From contig CAKOZD010000004.1 in NCBI GenBank assembly GCA_934131175.1, positions 1-64,000 on the forward strand: a stretch of DNA of 64,000 bases. Reading direction: 5' to 3'. Origin of the DNA: an uncultured Bacilli bacterium. Its GTDB lineage: Bacteria > Bacillota_I > Bacilli_A > RF39 > UBA660. Shown here in pieces: positions 8,801 through 16,248 of this stretch. The notes under the pieces were generated by a model. The model saw only the letters and a list, made by a program, of their open reading frames with translations, was not told where the DNA came from and made no database searches. Each line of letters starts with the position of its first letter. The first letter of the stretch is position 1. The translations under genes were made by a program, and so were the position numbers.

Positions 8801-10846
8801 TTATGAATTTGTTAGTATTTTATATTTATTTTTTTTAATAATTATTTCTATTGTTCCATCTTTATCTGTTCTATATATTTTTCTATTACTAAGTACTTTT
8901 AATACTTCTTTTCTTGGATGATTAAATTTATTATCAACACCTACTGATATTAAATTATATTTTGGATTAATGCTTTCAATAAACTCTTTACTAGAAGATG
9001 TATTAGAACCATGATGTCCTATTTTTAGAAAGTCAATATCTTCTAAATTATATGTTTCTAAAATATCTTTTTCTCTAATTTTACTGGCATCTCCCATAAG
9101 TAGAAATTTATAATTATTGATTATAAAATATAGGACATTAGAATTATCATTTTCATTATTATAAACTCCTGTATTTAAAAAATATATTGGAGTATTTCCT
9201 ATATAAATATTTTCTATATTCTTATAATATTTTATGTTATTTTGCTTAAGAGTTTTAATTAAATCTTTTTCTAAATAATTATAACTACCTACATTAAATA
9301 TAACTTTATTTACACATATACTTTCTACTATTTTCTTTGCTTCTCCCATATGGTCTTTATCTCCGTGACTAAGTATTAAATAATCTAGTTTTTTTATACC
9401 TTTACTTTTTAGAGTTGGATAAATTGTATTATAAAATATTTCTCCATCTTTATTAGAACTATATGATGTATCTCCTCCTGTATCTATTAATATATTTTTT
9501 CTATTTAGATGAATTAAGATAGAGTCTCCTTGTCCGACATCAATTATATCTATATAATTATTATTACTAATTATTGGTATTAAATAGTGAATAGTTAATA
9601 ATATTAATAAGATATATAAGTATTTTTTCTTATTTCTAAAAATGTATATTAGTATGATAATAAAATATATTATATAAACTATATTTGGTAATTTTATAAA
9701 TACTAATTTTAATATATTTATTTTAGATAAGAATACTGATGTTTTTTCAAGTATTATTATAAAGATATTATAAATTATATTTAGTTTTGGTAGTATTAGG
9801 ACAAGTAATGACATAGGAAATATTACTATACTTACTAGTGGTACATAGAAAAGATTATATATTATACTTAGTATATTTATTTGATAAAAGTTACGTATTG
9901 TTATTGGAATACTTACTATAAAAGATATAATTGATACTTTTAATAGACCTTTTATGTAGTTATTACTTTTAAGGGTACTCGAAAGGCTTATTAGAGAAAG
10001 ACTTATTAAGTAAGAATATTGAAATGCTATATCGAATAAATAATTTGGGTTTACAAGTAATGATAAAGATATGATAAATAAATAGATATTTACTGGTTTT
10101 ATATAAAAATAATAGAGTTTATTTAATGTATAAAATATATAGAATAATATTCCTCGTAGAATTGATGGAGTAATACCTACTACTATTAAGTAATTTATTA
10201 GAAATATAGTTATTATAAAATATTCTTGTTCTTCACTTATTTTTATTTTTTTTAATAATTTAGATAACATTCCAGTAAGTAGAGTTATATGCATACCGCT
10301 TATTGCGAATAAATGACTTATTCCATTTTCTTGATAACTTCTTATGATATCTTTATCTAAATACTTTTTGTCTCCTAAAATAAAAGTATAGAGATATCTA
10401 TTTGGAATTCTTTTTATAATTAATTTTTTTACTTCATAAAATATATTTTTATTATTTTTAAGTTTTATTAGTGAAGTTGCTTGTACTTTGAAATAAATAT
10501 TTTTTCTTTCTAGATATTTTTTATAGTTAAATAAATAAGTATTTTTAGGAGATACTGGTTTAGTAAATTCTCCTATTACTAATATTTCATCTCCTAAGTT
10601 AATGTTTATTTGTTCTTTATCTTTTTTATAATAAGTTACTATTAAATCTTCTTTTGCTTTTAGAGTTATGTCTACTTTATCATTTATTATATGAATATCT
10701 TTTACAATACCTTCTACTTTTTTAGTATTTATATTGTAAATTGATGTCTTAACTATACTTAGTCTAAATAAAGTAAGTAATATTACTAAAGTAAATATTA
10801 TATAAAATAAAGTATCATGTAGTAATATTTTCCTTAATTTTAGCAA
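8801..10846 (-). CDS. comEC: Competence DNA-uptake channel ComEC
   Basis: Forms the inner-membrane channel for single-stranded DNA during transformation. The 681-residue protein has two N-terminal membrane segments, an OB-like external region, and the polytopic Competence domain from about 150-430 (with the HLFAISGMHI motif). It ends in a metallo-beta-lactamase domain with GQGDS, HGDKDHMG and GHHGS motifs that may degrade the non-transported strand. The start is a TTG at 10846 with AGGAGA 8 nt upstream, inside the 3' end of comEA (32-nt overlap), so translation is coupled. Length is a little short of Bacillus ComEC (776). Confidence 0.93.
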   Translation of the reverse strand: MLKLRKILLHDTLFYIIFTLVILLTLFRLSIVKTSIYNINTKKVEGIVKDIHIINDKVDITLKAKEDLIVTYYKKDKEQININLGDEILVIGEFTKPVSPKNTYLFNYKKYLERKNIYFKVQATSLIKLKNNKNIFYEVKKLIIKRIPNRYLYTFILGDKKYLDKDIIRSYQENGISHLFAISGMHITLLTGMLSKLLKKIKISEEQEYFIITIFLINYLIVVGITPSILRGILFYIFYTLNKLYYFYIKPVNIYLFIISLSLLVNPNYLFDIAFQYSYLISLSLISLSSTLKSNNYIKGLLKVSIISFIVSIPITIRNFYQINILSIIYNLFYVPLVSIVIFPMSLLVLILPKLNIIYNIFIIILEKTSVFLSKINILKLVFIKLPNIVYIIYFIIILIYIFRNKKKYLYILLILLTIHYLIPIISNNNYIDIIDVGQGDSILIHLNRKNILIDTGGDTSYSSNKDGEIFYNTIYPTLKSKGIKKLDYLILSHGDKDHMGEAKKIVESICVNKVIFNVGSYNYLEKDLIKTLKQNNIKYYKNIENIYIGNTPIYFLNTGVYNNENDNSNVLYFIINNYKFLLMGDASKIREKDILETYNLEDIDFLKIGHHGSNTSSSKEFIESINPKYNLISVGVDNKFNHPRKEVLKVLSNRKIYRTDKDGTIEIIIKKNKYKILTNS

Positions 10847-11501
10847 ATAAGCTATCTCCTATTCCAGATACATTTTTTATGTCTTCTATTGTTTTAAATG
10901 GACCGTTTTCTTCACGATATTTTATTATATCTTCTGCTTTTGCTTCTCCTATACCAGTTAGAGTCATTAATTCTTCTTTTGTTGCGGAGTTTATTGATAC
11001 TTTACCACTTGTTTTTACTGAATCTGTAATACAGGCATCATTTTTTAGAGAATTTTCATCTTTTTTAATACATTTTTCTTGAACAGTTTTTTCTTTTTCT
11101 TTTGTTTTTTCAAAGTCTTTTACTTCACTTTTACTATAAATTATTATGACCATTTCATCTGTTATTTTTTTACTTAGATTAATAACTGAGGTATCTGCAT
11201 TTTCTGTTAGACCTCCTGACATTTCTATAACATCAATTACTCTAGAATTACTTTTTAACGTATAAATTCCTGGAGTTAATATTTCTCCTTTAATATCAAC
11301 TTTATAGTTTTCGATATTTTCTTTTTTTGGTTTCTTTTTTAAAGTGTTTGTAGACGTAGATACTACAAGGTCACTTTTATTTTTTTTATTACTTTGTAAC
11401 ATAAATATTGTAAGTGTTGTTCCTCCTACTAGTAAAATTAATATAAATATTCCTATTATTATTTGTTTTCTATAACGATATTTGAATGTAATAATTAACA
11501 C
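10815..11501 (-). CDS. comEA: Competence DNA receptor ComEA
   Basis: Binds double-stranded DNA outside the membrane and feeds ComEC. About 228 residues: N-terminal transmembrane anchor (about 14-36), an SLBB domain near 68-130 (IKGEILTPGIYTLKSNSRV), a charged linker, and a C-terminal helix-hairpin-helix domain (INSATKEELMTLTGIGEAKA). The start is odd. An in-frame TAG lies just upstream; the GTG at 11501 overlaps the AGGAGG itself; the first ATG comes after the anchor. The codons at normal spacing from AGGAGG are ATT (11495 or 11492), so initiation at AUU is possible. First gene of comEA-comEC. Confidence 0.92.
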   Translation of the reverse strand: MLIITFKYRYRKQIIIGIFILILLVGGTTLTIFMLQSNKKNKSDLVVSTSTNTLKKKPKKENIENYKVDIKGEILTPGIYTLKSNSRVIDVIEMSGGLTENADTSVINLSKKITDEMVIIIYSKSEVKDFEKTKEKEKTVQEKCIKKDENSLKNDACITDSVKTSGKVSINSATKEELMTLTGIGEAKAEDIIKYREENGPFKTIEDIKNVSGIGDSLFAKIKENITT

Positions 11502-11518
11502 CTCCTATCTTATTATTC
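11499..11518 (-). promoter_or_regulatory. 20-nt block shared with the bacteriocin exporter leader
   Basis: Minus strand GAATAATAAGATAGGAGGTG immediately upstream of comEA, identical to the 20 nt at 61392-61411 upstream of the C39 exporter. It contains the Shine-Dalgarno sequence. The leading TGAATA (CGAATA in the other copy) resembles the -10 box of the streptococcal competence sigma factor ComX (TACGAATA), and a T-run precedes it here. That interpretation is inference. Confidence 0.55.
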
Positions 11519-11520
11519 AT

Positions 11521-11551
11521 AAAAAAAGAGAAATTTTTTGTAATTTCTCTT
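11521..11551 (-). terminator. Terminator of the DHH phosphoesterase gene
   Basis: Minus strand AAGAGAAATT and AATTTCTCTT form a 10-bp stem followed by seven T. The DHH gene stop codon lies in the stem. It separates that gene from comEA. Confidence 0.85.
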
Positions 11552-12647
11552 ATAATCTATATTTTTTCTTTTTCATTTGTTTTACTTTTTTAACAACAGG
11601 TGGATTTTCAATTATCTCTTCTTCATCTGAAACACCTATAGGAACTTTTTCCATAAGTAAGTTTTCAACTGCTGTAATATCATCTGTTACTACTCTTCCA
11701 CCGGCACTTTGAAAGTTTCCTCCGCCGTAGGCTTGCTCCATAATTTTACCTACATTTACCTTTTTTCCACCTCTTGCTGATATATGTACTGTTTCTTCAT
11801 CAACATATCCTAAAACGAATGAGGCATCAATTCCGTTAAACTTCATCATTCTATCTGCTGCTTTTGCATAGTCTTCCTTTAAATAAATAGTTTTAGGACT
11901 TGTTCTATCTAGTGTAAATGAAACTGTTATTGGCGCAAGGGATTCAGTATATTTCTTTATTATTGTTCCATTTATTATTAGATTTGATATTCTACAATAG
12001 TTTTCAAACTCTTCTAGAAATAAATTATTTACATAGTCAATGTCAGCACCTCTTACAAGTAGTTTTTCAGCAACATCATGTGTTGTTGATGTTGTGTTTT
12101 GTTTAAATCTTTTAGTATCTAAACTTATACCTGCTAGTAAATAATTTGCAACTCTACCAGAGTATTTTATTTTTCCCATATTAAGAAGTCTTGCGACTAT
12201 TTCTGAGGCACTTGATGATGTTTGATCAATATATTCTAAATCTGATTTTATAGAATGTTCATCTTTTGTGTGATGGTCAATTACAATTACTTTTCTAAAT
12301 TTTTCTAATTCTTCTTTTAGAGAAATTAAACTTTTTTTATTTGTGTCGGTTACAATTAAAATAGAATTATCATTGACTTTTTTTTCAAATTCTTCCTTAT
12401 TAATAATTCTTACAATATCCCTATTATCATCTATTATTTTCTTTACACCTGGTTCTATTTTAGATTCATCATCATTAACAATAATGTACGCTTTCTTATC
12501 ATTTTGAATAGCCCAAACATATAGACCAAATGCTGAACCTATTGCATCAAAGTCTGGCTCATTGTGTCCCATAATAAAAACACTAGAACTCTTTTTTAAT
12601 TCTGTTTCTAATTTTGATTTAAAATCTCTAAGATTTAATTCAGCCAT
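11550..12647 (-). CDS. GdpP-like DHH-DHHA1 phosphodiesterase, stand-alone
   Basis: A 365-residue protein with a DHH domain (GHNEPDFDAIGSA at about 26-38, DTN near 105, VIDHH near 125) and a C-terminal DHHA1 domain. The sequence around LLAGISLDTKRF and VRGADIDYV resembles the catalytic half of GdpP, which cleaves c-di-AMP, but the membrane segments, PAS and GGDEF domains of GdpP are absent. It therefore resembles stand-alone Pde2/DhhP or NrnA enzymes that hydrolyse c-di-AMP, pApA or nanoRNA. The usual DHHA1 GGGH motif reads GGGN here. It has its own promoter and terminator. Confidence 0.85.
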   Translation of the reverse strand: MAELNLRDFKSKLETELKKSSSVFIMGHNEPDFDAIGSAFGLYVWAIQNDKKAYIIVNDDESKIEPGVKKIIDDNRDIVRIINKEEFEKKVNDNSILIVTDTNKKSLISLKEELEKFRKVIVIDHHTKDEHSIKSDLEYIDQTSSSASEIVARLLNMGKIKYSGRVANYLLAGISLDTKRFKQNTTSTTHDVAEKLLVRGADIDYVNNLFLEEFENYCRISNLIINGTIIKKYTESLAPITVSFTLDRTSPKTIYLKEDYAKAADRMMKFNGIDASFVLGYVDEETVHISARGGKKVNVGKIMEQAYGGGNFQSAGGRVVTDDITAVENLLMEKVPIGVSDEEEIIENPPVVKKVKQMKKKKYRL

Positions 12648-12685
12648 TTCAACCGCTTCCTCCCACCAATTGAAAAATCGACTAT

Positions 12686-12714
12686 ATTATAACACTCAAT
12701 TGGTTTAAAATCAA
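12686..12714 (-). promoter_or_regulatory. Promoter of the DHH phosphoesterase gene
   Basis: Minus strand TTGATT (12709-12714), 17-nt spacer, TATAAT (12686-12691). Confidence 0.8.
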
Positions 12715-12716
12715 AT

Positions 12717-12737
12717 AAAAAGATGCATAAGCATCTT
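12717..12737 (-). terminator. Terminator after the 113-residue membrane protein
   Basis: Minus strand AAGATGC, TTAT loop, GCATCTT, then T-rich tract; it overlaps the end of the membrane protein gene and sits just before the next promoter. Confidence 0.7.
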
Positions 12738-13077
12738 ATCTACATTCTAATAAGTATTGAGCTATTGGCCATAATACTATGAATAAGTTTAACATTGTAC
12801 CTAATATAATATTAGAAATTACTAAAGCTTTATTATAATCATTTTTATCTTTTGGTAATTTTTTTATTGAAATAATTGATATTTCAATAATAGCAACTGA
12901 TGTAATTATAAATAAAGAATTTAATATTAAGTTAATTGTTGAATATGTACAATTTACTATATCTCCATTAGAATACTCAAATATAGTATTATTAGTATAG
13001 GCAAAGAATAATAAACTAATAATAATTAAAATTAAGAAAGTAATTAAATGTGTTAATGTTAATTTATCATTTTTCAT
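12736..13077 (-). CDS. Hypothetical membrane protein (3 transmembrane segments)
   Basis: A 113-residue protein of unknown function with hydrophobic segments near residues 8-27, 48-70 and 85-108. Its ATG is preceded by GGAGGTAATTAATT. It begins 3 nt after the stop of the next upstream gene, a membrane protein of similar size, with which it probably forms a pair in one transcript starting at ftsW or the phospholipase-like gene. No family is recognised. Confidence 0.65.
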   Translation of the reverse strand: MKNDKLTLTHLITFLILIIISLLFFAYTNNTIFEYSNGDIVNCTYSTINLILNSLFIITSVAIIEISIISIKKLPKDKNDYNKALVISNIILGTMLNLFIVLWPIAQYLLECR

Positions 13078-13079
13078 AA

Positions 13080-13523
13080 TTAATTACCTCCTCTTTTGAT
13101 ATCATTAATAACATCATTATTATTGTCACATGCTTTTACAGGATTATTATAGTAGTTAATTGAACCTGCAACTACATTTGTAAATAATAATAAAATAAGT
13201 CCTAAAATCATTCCAACAACTGATGTAGTTATTTTTTCTTGTTTTAAATTCTTAGTCACTTTTTCTTTATTTAAAATCAATCTAATAAATGCAACGACAC
13301 TTAATATTATTAAGAATATTGAAATCATTACCATAGCATATGCTAAGAAATATGATATAAATCCCACTTTATTTTTACTTACAAAATACCAATAAAAATA
13401 AAATAAGATGATAAAAATATTTTCAATAGCAATTACTGGACCTATGAAGTCACTTAATATGAAACATCTTTTTTTTACTTTTTTTGTTTCTGTTTTCTTT
13501 ACTTCTTTTTTTTCTTTTCTCAC
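13080..13523 (-). CDS. Hypothetical membrane protein with basic N terminus
   Basis: A 147-residue protein: a very lysine-rich N-terminal tail (about residues 1-18) followed by three hydrophobic segments near 22-45, 55-80 and 97-120, and a short external tail. The start is a GTG at 13523, with AAAGGGTGA 4-5 nt upstream. No function can be assigned. It lies 4 nt after the phospholipase-like gene and 3 nt before the 113-residue membrane protein, so the three are likely co-transcribed. Confidence 0.65.
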   Translation of the reverse strand: MRKEKKEVKKTETKKVKKRCFILSDFIGPVIAIENIFIILFYFYWYFVSKNKVGFISYFLAYAMVMISIFLIILSVVAFIRLILNKEKVTKNLKQEKITTSVVGMILGLILLLFTNVVAGSINYYNNPVKACDNNNDVINDIKRGGN

Positions 13524-13527
13524 ACTA

Positions 13528-14112
13528 TCACCCTTTTAATATTTCTAATTCTTCTTCTACCCTTATATTTAAATTATCTATTATTTTTTGATTAAAGTAA
13601 ATACTTTTATTTTCTTTTTCTAAATCTTTTGTAAACTTATTTTTCCACTTTCTTAATTTATCTTCTGTAATATTAGTTATTTCATAATACTTATCTTCTT
13701 GTTTTAAAATATTAATAATTTTTTCTTTATTTTTAAAACTATATTTATCCATATCAGACCACTTAATATACCAGTAATCTTTTTCATCATTTTCTTGTAA
13801 TATTTCTTGTTTTATCTCTTCTTCAAAATATTCATCATAAACTATGTCTATTAAAATATGAATAACATACCCTAATATAAAATCTTCATTATATTTTGTT
13901 TTATTTTCTAGATAAAATTTTTTTAGTGATAATTTCCAACTATCAAGATTTTCGCATCTTAAGTGAGATGTCCATCTTTCATTTTTAGTTGCAAATTTTT
14001 CATAGTTTACTGCATCTGGTGCCATTAATCCTAAATAATATTCATATGAATTCTTATTTAATTTAGTTGATAAGTAATATCCTACTTCTTCATGAATTAC
14101 TGTATTAGGCAT
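13528..14112 (-). CDS. Zinc-dependent phospholipase C-like protein
   Basis: A 194-residue protein resembling the zinc-dependent phospholipase C / S1-P1-like fold (PF00882 type). Histidine and aspartate ligands fit the family layout: VIHEEVGYYL at the N terminus, LMAPDAVN near 29-36, WTSHLR near 47, and ILGYVIHILIDIVYDEY near 80-96. No signal peptide is visible, so it may act inside the cell. The substrate is unknown. GAGGAAG precedes the ATG, which overlaps the 3' end of ftsW by 8 nt, indicating a shared transcript. Confidence 0.65.
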   Translation of the reverse strand: MPNTVIHEEVGYYLSTKLNKNSYEYYLGLMAPDAVNYEKFATKNERWTSHLRCENLDSWKLSLKKFYLENKTKYNEDFILGYVIHILIDIVYDEYFEEEIKQEILQENDEKDYWYIKWSDMDKYSFKNKEKIINILKQEDKYYEITNITEDKLRKWKNKFTKDLEKENKSIYFNQKIIDNLNIRVEEELEILKG

Positions 14113-15250
14113 TTTTCTTCCTCTTTTCTTTCATTACTTCATTTTCAAAACTTACTCTTTGAACTAAAGTTAGTGCAGCTATTAAACAAATTGTAAAACT
14201 ACCTCCATAACTCATAAATGGTAATGGTACTCCTGTCATTGGCATTATTCCCATTATTCCCATTAAGTTAACAGCAACATGTAAGAATATATACATTGCT
14301 ACTCCATAGCATATTACTGCACCTCTATTATTAGGACTTCGCCTTCCAATTAGTAGTATTCTATAAATTATGAATATGTATAAAAGTATTAATATTACTC
14401 CTGTTATAACACCTAACTCTTCTACAATTATTGCATATATAAAGTCAGTATATGGTTCAGGTAAATATAAGTACTTTTGTGTTGAATTTCCAAGACCTAC
14501 ACCAGTTAGACCACCATTATTGATTGCTATATAACAGTTACATACTTGGTTTCCATCTTCTAATATTCTAGAACATGGATTTGAAAAGTTTAATCTTTCT
14601 AACTGTCTTTCTAAAAGTATTCCTTTACCACTTCCCACTATAGCAACTATTCCAAAGAATATGAAACCGAGTGTTGCAAATGTTGTCTTATATTTTATTT
14701 CTTTTGATATTGGAACTGATAAAAATATTGTACCTACTATACAACAAAATATTATTGTTGTTCCAAGGTCTGGTTGTAAAAATATAAGTATAGCAATTAA
14801 TAAACATATTCCTATTGGAAAAAGGCTTTTTGCCCAACTATTTAGTTTCTTTTGATTAGTATCGTAATAACATGCTAAGAACACTATGCTTATTACTTTT
14901 ATAAATTCACTTGGTTGAATACTAATAAAACCTAAATCAAACCAACTCACTGCTTGATTTTTAGCTTTTCCAATTATTAGTAATAGTACTAAAGAAATAG
15001 TTACTAAAATCAGGAGGGTCCAAGAAAAGAAACCATATGATCTGGTGTTAAACCGGATTATTATCATGGATAATATTAAACCACCAATTAAAAAGATAGC
15101 TTGTTTTATGAAGTAGTTATATGGACTAACTGCATGGGACATATATGCAGTTACGTTCGAGGCTGAAAATACCATTACTAGTCCAAAAATAAACAAGGCC
15201 ACCGTTACAATTAATAAGGGTTTGTCCATGTATTTAAATATTTTCTTCAT
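14105..15250 (-). CDS. ftsW: SEDS peptidoglycan glycosyltransferase FtsW
   Basis: Polymerises lipid II into glycan strands at the division septum with a partner PBP2. The 381-residue protein has about ten transmembrane segments. SEDS motifs are clear: QPSEFIK near 117, QPDLGT near 160, a long extracellular loop with GVGLGNSTQKYLYLPEPYTD near 240-260, EELG, and the C-terminal GVPLPFMSYGGS. FtsW and RodA are hard to separate by sequence; EPYTDFIYAIIVEELG favours FtsW. GAAGGGAAG precedes ATG 15250. Confidence 0.88.
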   Translation of the reverse strand: MKKIFKYMDKPLLIVTVALFIFGLVMVFSASNVTAYMSHAVSPYNYFIKQAIFLIGGLILSMIIIRFNTRSYGFFSWTLLILVTISLVLLLIIGKAKNQAVSWFDLGFISIQPSEFIKVISIVFLACYYDTNQKKLNSWAKSLFPIGICLLIAILIFLQPDLGTTIIFCCIVGTIFLSVPISKEIKYKTTFATLGFIFFGIVAIVGSGKGILLERQLERLNFSNPCSRILEDGNQVCNCYIAINNGGLTGVGLGNSTQKYLYLPEPYTDFIYAIIVEELGVITGVILILLYIFIIYRILLIGRRSPNNRGAVICYGVAMYIFLHVAVNLMGIMGIMPMTGVPLPFMSYGGSFTICLIAALTLVQRVSFENEVMKEKRKKNA

Positions 15251-15330
15251 GCTTATCTTCCCTTCTATTATAAATATAACATAAAATCACTCTTTTTTCT
15301 TATTTTTTTTAGGGAGATTTCCTTTTATTA

Positions 15331-15357
15331 ACATTATTTGTAAAATCACATAAATTA
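15331..15357 (+). promoter_or_regulatory. Sigma-K-like promoter of the YjcZ-like gene
   Basis: AC at 15331-15332, 16 nt, then CATAAATTA at 15349-15357, matching the sigma-K consensus AC-N16/17-CATANNNTA. Transcription would start just before the AAAGGAGG at 15370. The second plus-strand tyrosine-rich gene has the same arrangement. Confidence 0.55.
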
Positions 15358-15383
15358 TATTAGATTAGAAAAGGAGGATATTT

Positions 15384-15560
15384 ATGTATTATTATGGTGC
15401 TGGACAAACAGGATTTTCTAATCCTTCACAATATTGTTGTCCAAATACTACATCATATTATTATCCTGTAAGTAATAACTCTTCTAACAGTAACTATGCA
15501 ATTATCTTAGTATTATTTATCTTACTTGTTATTATTATTGGAACAAGATGGTGTAATTAA
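15384..15560 (+). CDS. Small YjcZ-like tyrosine-rich membrane protein
   Basis: A 58-residue protein. Residues 1-37 are rich in Tyr, Ser and Asn with adjacent Cys 18-19, and residues 38-53 form one hydrophobic segment (AIILVLFILLVIIIGTRW) like the C terminus of YjcZ-family small sporulation proteins (FALIVVLFILLIIVG type). AAAAGGAGG lies 6 nt before the ATG. It is transcribed opposite to ftsW, from a sigma-K-like promoter, and followed by a strong terminator. A role in the spore envelope is likely by family and promoter but is inference. Confidence 0.8.
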   Translation: MYYYGAGQTGFSNPSQYCCPNTTSYYYPVSNNSSNSNYAIILVLFILLVIIIGTRWCN

Positions 15561-15564
15561 ATTT

Positions 15565-15589
15565 AGAGTGAGCAATTCACTCTTTTTTT
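15565..15589 (+). terminator. Terminator of the YjcZ-like gene
   Basis: AGAGTGA, 5-nt loop, TCACTCT, then seven T. Confidence 0.85.
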
Positions 15590-15615
15590 GACTTTTTGCA
15601 AATTTAGTATATAAT
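15588..15615 (+). promoter_or_regulatory. Promoter of def
   Basis: TTGACT (15588-15593), 16-nt spacer, TATAAT (15610-15615). The -35 box overlaps the T-run of the preceding terminator. Confidence 0.75.
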
Positions 15616-15671
15616 ATATATGTATTTTTAATATGGATATTATATTTATATAGATAAGTGAGGTGGTATTA

Positions 15672-16229
15672 GTGTTAAAAACTAAGGATATATTAGATGA
15701 AAAAGATAAAAGACTTAGAACAATTAGTAAAGAAGTAGAATTTCCTTTATCAAAAAAAGATAGAGATTTAATTGATGTAATGATTAAATATTTACACGAT
15801 AGTCAAATTCCTGAACTTGCTGAAAAATATGATTTAAGACCTGGTATGGGTATGTCAGCAATTCAGCTTGGTGTTGCTAAGAGAATGTTTGTTGTTGTTA
15901 ATGAGATTGGCGAGCCTGGTGAAGGAGAATTTGAAACATATATATTAATTAATCCAAGAATTATTAGTAATTCTGTTGAACAAATTTATGTTGAAGAAGG
16001 CGAAGGTTGTTTAAGTGTTAATAGACCAGTTGAAGGAATTGTTCCAAGATATGCTAGAGTTACAATGGAAGCATATGATATGGAAGGAAGAAAGATTCAT
16101 GTAAGAGGTCGTGAAGAACTTGCAATTTGTTTCCAACATGAGTTTGATCATTTAAATGGTATTTTATTTATAGATCATATTGACCCTAAAAATCCATTCA
16201 AAAATAAAGACCAAATGCGTGGCATCTAG
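15672..16229 (+). CDS. def: Peptide deformylase
   Basis: Removes the formyl group from the N-terminal Met of new proteins. 185 residues with the three family motifs: GMGMSAIQLG (canonical GxGLAAxQ), EGCLSV containing the metal-binding Cys, and QHEFDH with the two His ligands and catalytic Glu. A GTG at 15663 is in frame, but GAGGTGG is best placed for the GTG at 15672, giving MLKTKDILDE. It is one of only four plus-strand genes and converges on smc. Confidence 0.93.
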   Translation: MLKTKDILDEKDKRLRTISKEVEFPLSKKDRDLIDVMIKYLHDSQIPELAEKYDLRPGMGMSAIQLGVAKRMFVVVNEIGEPGEGEFETYILINPRIISNSVEQIYVEEGEGCLSVNRPVEGIVPRYARVTMEAYDMEGRKIHVRGREELAICFQHEFDHLNGILFIDHIDPKNPFKNKDQMRGI

Positions 16230-16248
16230 TCTTTTTTTTTACTATTTT

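Noticed and set aside
11471..11521. 16-codon frame starting ATG 11520 and overlapping the comEA start
   Set aside because: It has no ribosome site, and the other copy of the 20-nt block has CGA instead of TGA, destroying the ATG.
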